Assembly: GCA_019925095.2 (NCBI GenBank)
Contig: CM034406.1
Span: 13,364,388-13,428,387, forward strand
Length of the DNA stretch: 64,000 nt
Source of the DNA: Dendrolimus kikuchii
Lineage: Eukaryota > Arthropoda > Insecta > Lepidoptera > Lasiocampidae
Direction: 5' to 3'
A program made the translations under genes and the position numbers. The stretch's first letter is position 1; the number at the start of each line of letters is the position of its first letter. Below are positions 60,129 through 64,000 of this stretch, one piece after another. The notes beneath the pieces are model-generated. The model was given only the letters and a program-made list of their open reading frames with translations. It was not told where the DNA came from and made no database searches.

Positions 60129-60214
60129 GCGGCCTAATAAAGAAAAACACATGGAGGTGAAAGAATCGTGTACAAAAAGACGATTGTTTGACCTCCATGT
60201 GTTTTCTTTATAAG
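60129..60214. repeat. Short palindromic insert (about 86 bp)
   Basis: Arms taaagaaaaacacatggagg (60138-60158) and acctccatgtgttttcttta (60191-60210), one A indel. The same place after gene 2 (tttaacaacctttt) has no insert. Confidence 0.7.
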
Positions 60215-60273
60215 GTTGCCTTTTAACGATAAGGTCGACCTTTGTGCAGAATTGGGTTGTTAAATCTTTTTTA

Positions 60274-60475
60274 AATTAAAAATAAAATTTTGGACCCCAA
60301 GTACCCGAGGACCCTAAACACGCCGAGTGCTCGTTTGACGTCACTATGATAATTTCTCATAATTACTCATCGCAGGTTCGTAGCACAATGTGCGAGACAT
60401 TATCATAGTGACGGCACATGCGCGCTCGGCGTTTTCGGTCTTCGGGTACTTGGGCACAACATTTTATTTTTAATT
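60274..60475. mobile_element. Foldback MITE with arms of about 85 bp
   Basis: Outer ends aattaaaaataaaat and attttatttttaatt. The arms share ccaagtacccgag, cgccgag and gtcactatgataat in inverted order. Non-coding. Confidence 0.75.
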
Positions 60476-61059
60476 CCATATAACTTTTGTAGTTTGTTAT
60501 AAAACTTATATATGATCTTTCTTTCCGTTTATTATTATTATTTTATTGGTGTACAATAAAGAGTTATCTGTTTAAGTTGCTTAAATGTCTGAAAGTCGTA
60601 TTTAAAAAATGTAATTTTAGTTATATTACGTCAAACTACAGCTTATACTTAGGTAACTGCAACAAACACACACACTGATAGCTAGTTGGCTACACGTTAA
60701 ATCAATTTTTCAGGATCTGTAATCATTCTAACCAAAGTGGTTTCCGCAAAAAATCTTCTTAAATGCTTTCGTTTGTTAGTCTAAGTACATAACATGTGTA
60801 GTGTTTGAGATGTATCTCAGAATAGAGGAGTATGCAAGGAAAAGACTTATTGTAGTGACCGCAAATAATTGGAAGAAGGTGAAAGGACACAGAGAGTGTA
60901 GTCTTCGAGACATTGAGGTATTTTCGTTTAACATATTTTTTATTTGTTGCTAAGCAACATTTAAAAAATAAAAACACAACAATTATGCTTAATAATAATA
61001 TAAAAACTATATTTTTTAATATTCAAATAAATTCTTTGTTTTGTTTTATACTAGTTACT

Positions 61060-61535
61060 AATGATTTCGGCAGACGTTGCCCTGCCCTTTAAAAATAAAA
61101 ATCTACAACCCGATTCCAGTGCCACCTATCGGATCTAATTGTAAATCTAAATTATTCTCAGACCCACTCAACTGCTATTTTTTTGCACCTTGGATTACAT
61201 ATTGAAATTTTGGTAGGGATCCCTAAGTTTTTATATATTATTCTGGCCTATAAATAATGTAGGTAACATTATAACAGTGAAAGATTTTTTGAATCGCTCC
61301 AATAGTTTTTGAGTTTATTCGTTACAAACTTACAAAAATCTTTCCTTTTTATAATATTACTAGCTTCTGCCCGCGACTTCGTCCGTGTGGAACAGTAAAA
61401 AAAAAAATAAGTTAAAAAAATGCCCGATTTTGAAACATTCTTCATTGGTACTCCCTTCCTATTGATCTTAGCGTGATCATATAGCCTATATATAGCCTTC
61501 CTCGATACCTGGGCTATCTAGTACTGAAATATTAA
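61060..61535 (+). repeat. Retroposon fragments upstream of gene 4
   Basis: Pieces: tttcggcagacgttgccctg, ctagcttctgcccgcgactt and ccgattttgaaacattcttc; the last recurs before gene 2. No gene is seen. Confidence 0.55.
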
Positions 61536-61789
61536 TTTTTTGCTTTTTAGTTACTTTTGAAGTCGTTTTTATTATTTGGGGTATAAAAATAAATGTTCGA
61601 CTTTTTAGTTACGCAAATACTTGAACAGCTTTAGAAAAAGATATATAAAACACATTGTACGTGACTGTAGTATTCGAAAAGCGCATTCGATTTCTCTGGG
61701 ATCCACTCATCAGATCCTGACTTGGAGACGATAGGACCACCTCAGGAGTACACTCTTTAAATCAATTTAACCGCGCAGGAACGGAGATA

Positions 61790-62080
61790 GAATACAATTT
61801 CCTGCGACCAGGATTGCAATTACAATTGCCTGTCGTAAGAGGCGACAAAATAACCCACAGCCAGGTGGTAGGGTATTTGCTCGACTGGATGGCGACCTCC
61901 CCTGGTCTAGAGTATGCCGCGATAACAATCGTGTGTTGTGGTCCGGCGTTAGTGATCACGTACCAGTCACGAGCAGTAGCGCATTTGTAGCACCTTTGCT
62001 GTTGCAAATGTACATAGGCGATGGTAACTGCTGTCCATCAAGTAGGTCGTCTGTATGTCTGCTGATCTCCTGCAAAAACA
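61790..62080 (+). repeat. Family B retroposon upstream of gene 4
   Basis: Collinear with 36190-36480 before gene 3. Confidence 0.7.
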
Positions 62081-62374
62081 AGATAAAAAGATAATAAAAG
62101 CGAAAAAAAATGATATTATGTTTCTATTTAAAACACGTAGGATTTCAAGTTTTATTGTAAAAAGCTAGAAAACAAAATTAAAATGCAACGTTACGTAAAA
62201 CTTCAAGTCAATATATCGATTACTTCTTTTCGAATTTATCAGACACAAATATAGTTAGTTAATACTAGTATGAATTATGCAAAAATGTAAAAAAATATTT
62301 ACATACGTACAACAGTTGAATGTATGTAGTTATAGGTTGATTACCTTCACTTGATCTACCCATTTAGTAGCAAA

Positions 62375-62409
62375 TCAGTGCGCGGCGTCTCACGACTAAT
62401 ATTACACGT
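62375..62409 (+). promoter_or_regulatory. Candidate core promoter of gene 4 (Inr plus DPE-like motif)
   Basis: TCAGT at 62375-62379 and ACACGT at +28 relative to A62377. Confidence 0.35.
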
Positions 62410-62447
62410 GAATAGTGATATATATATTTTTTTTATATAAAATAACA

Positions 62448-62660
62448 ATGAAGGATTTAAATTATATTATACTTAGAAACATAGGAGTTCTCGCTTTGTT
62501 ATTTGTGAATGGACAGCGAGCGCAGTCGCCTTGTCCAGATATATTCGATTATCAGAGGGATGGAAACATCACTTATGGACTGGTGCATCTGGAACCATCC
62601 GTCTCTGTGCCGCAGCTGGTGGTCCAGGCATACTTTACTATAGCTGGGCAAGTGCCTTCT
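62448..62660 (+). CDS. gd-like serine protease homolog, gene 4 (exon 1 only)
   Basis: 71 codons from ATG to a GTAAGT donor, the same length as exon 1 of genes 2 and 3. The signal peptide is the same except Asp6 to Tyr. The start of the GD_N-type domain (SPCPDIFDYQRDGNITYG) differs from gene 2 at two more positions (Gly31 to Asp, Pro53 to Ser). The rest of the gene lies beyond the window, so its active-site state is unknown. Confidence 0.85.
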
Positions 62661-63190
62661 GTAAGTTATTTTTTCTATCTTAAAACTAGCATTTTCCCGC
62701 AACATCGTCTACGTTGGAAAGGAACAAAAGTTACAGTTATTTTATCAATATTAAAAATGAAAGGTATTACAGATTATATAACAGAAAATTTGCTATCAAT
62801 CAGTAAAAATCATGCATCAGAAGAAAAAAAAATTTTTCGACCTTGGTACTTTAAACCATTCCAAAGAAAATTTCCGCGAGATTCCCAGGATATAAAATAT
62901 CAAATAAATAAGTTCGGAAATTTTTATCGATTTTCGAAAACTTAATTGAAATCGGCCTGGTAGTGATAATTATATAAAAAACAAAAGATTACACTTTAAC
63001 AATATTATAGATAGATAGATGTTAAGAAATGGAGTTTGCTATCTCACTCGCGCATTACCAGATTTTTGAAGATATAATTGACAGAACTTACGAGAAATCC
63101 GTGTTATATATACAAAGGAGACGGGGATTTCTGGGCCAAAGAAATGTAATTAGTTGAGAAATGTTTTAAAAAAATACTTTTTATTTTTGT

Positions 63191-63655
63191 ACTAGCTGTA
63201 TCCGGCAGACGTTGTCCTGCCTTAAAAAGTCTCACCGCTTAGGAGTTTAGCGGCGCCACCTACCGGGTCCAATCGTCAATTTAAACCATCCCGGGACCCA
63301 CTTGAACAAAAACAAAAAGAAAAAACATATTTCACCTAAATCCTGGAACCCGATTGCAGCGCCATCTACCTGGTTCAAATTTGAATTTAAACCATCCCGG
63401 GACCCAGTTGAACATACACAGAAATAATTCACCTAACTCCTGGTACCCGATTGCAGCTAACCCGGTAGGTGGCGCCGCTAAATTCTTCTTAAACGGTGGG
63501 ACCGCTTTTAATAAAATTTTATTTTGGTTCAAGTGGAGTCGAGAAAAGTTTATATTAACATTTGGTCCCGGTAGCTAGCGCTAGTCGGTAACTGGATTTT
63601 TATTTTTTAAGACAGGACAGCGTCTGCCGGGTACAGCTACAGTTTGACAGCTAGT
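63191..63655. repeat. Head-to-head pair of ctagctg...cggcagacg retroposons, gene 4 intron 1
   Basis: The left copy starts actagctgtatccggcagac. The right end reads gacaggacagcgtctgccgg then gtacagcta, the same head inverted. Between them are repeated aaaccatcccgggaccc pieces. Confidence 0.7.
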
Positions 63656-64000
63656 TTCTGTGTAAAAAGAAAAGTGTTGTTTTTACTAGTCCACGCAAAG
63701 TTTATTTTTGATTTTTCTTTTATTAAAACTTGTCGTGTGCCTTAAGCAACATAAGAAAAAAAATTAGCCGCATTGGTCGAGCCGTTCTCGAGTTTTGCGC
63801 TTGGCAACATTCATTTTCATTTATGTAGATTACAAAGAGGAAAACGCAGTTTTAAATTCTACCTGGAAGACGAGAAATCTTAAAAATAAGGTCACAAAGA
63901 AAATAAGCTATCGATTATCATAATTGATTTATGCGAATGAATTTGAACAATTAATAATATGAAAACACTTACACCACACGATTAAATAATTCAGTATAAC

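Overview
The window is AT-rich nuclear DNA of an insect, most likely a moth or butterfly. The evidence is spliced genes with GT/AG introns, and a transposon load dominated by mariner, R1-clade, Jockey and BEL/Pao elements plus many short interspersed repeats of a kind common in Lepidoptera. Its backbone is a head-to-tail tandem array, all on the + strand, of genes encoding secreted proteins of the gastrulation-defective (gd) family: a GD_N-type N-terminal domain followed by a trypsin-like domain. Gene 1 contributes its last two exons (167-3981). Gene 2 (15151-32352) and gene 3 (36851-59544) are complete, each with 8 exons, 1359 coding bases and 452 residues. Gene 4 contributes only its first exon (62448-62660).

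The protease-like domains look catalytically dead. The residue aligning with the catalytic Ser is Trp in all three visible copies (GDWGAG). The residue aligning with the catalytic His is Ser in gene 2 and Phe in gene 3. The catalytic Asp is kept, and no IVGG-type activation site is visible. By hand count, genes 2 and 3 differ mostly by amino-acid changes in exons 4-8 and mostly by silent changes in exons 1-3, although every splice site and frame is intact. That suggests a rapidly diversifying pseudoprotease domain on a constrained N-terminal domain.

Layout: 1-3981 gene 1 3' end, with a truncated mariner and a MITE in its last intron. 3982-15150 intergenic: a GC-rich tandem repeat, a BEL/Pao element with identical LTRs, a mariner broken by an R1-type retrotransposon, and a (TA)n tract split by an LTR-like block. 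15151-32352 gene 2; its intron 5 holds a mariner with a 5'-inverted R1 element, then a LINE with a second R1-type insert. 32353-36850 intergenic: SINE-like repeats and a Tc1-like fragment. 36851-59544 gene 3; its intron 1 carries a TIR element interrupted by a 5.6-kb Jockey element. 59545-62447 intergenic with two hairpin elements. 62448-64000 start of gene 4.

Introns of genes 2 and 3 share several insertions at matching positions, while other insertions are private to one copy. The paralogs therefore serve as empty-site controls for dating insertions against the gene duplications. No rRNA, tRNA, CRISPR array or bacterial-type operon was seen.
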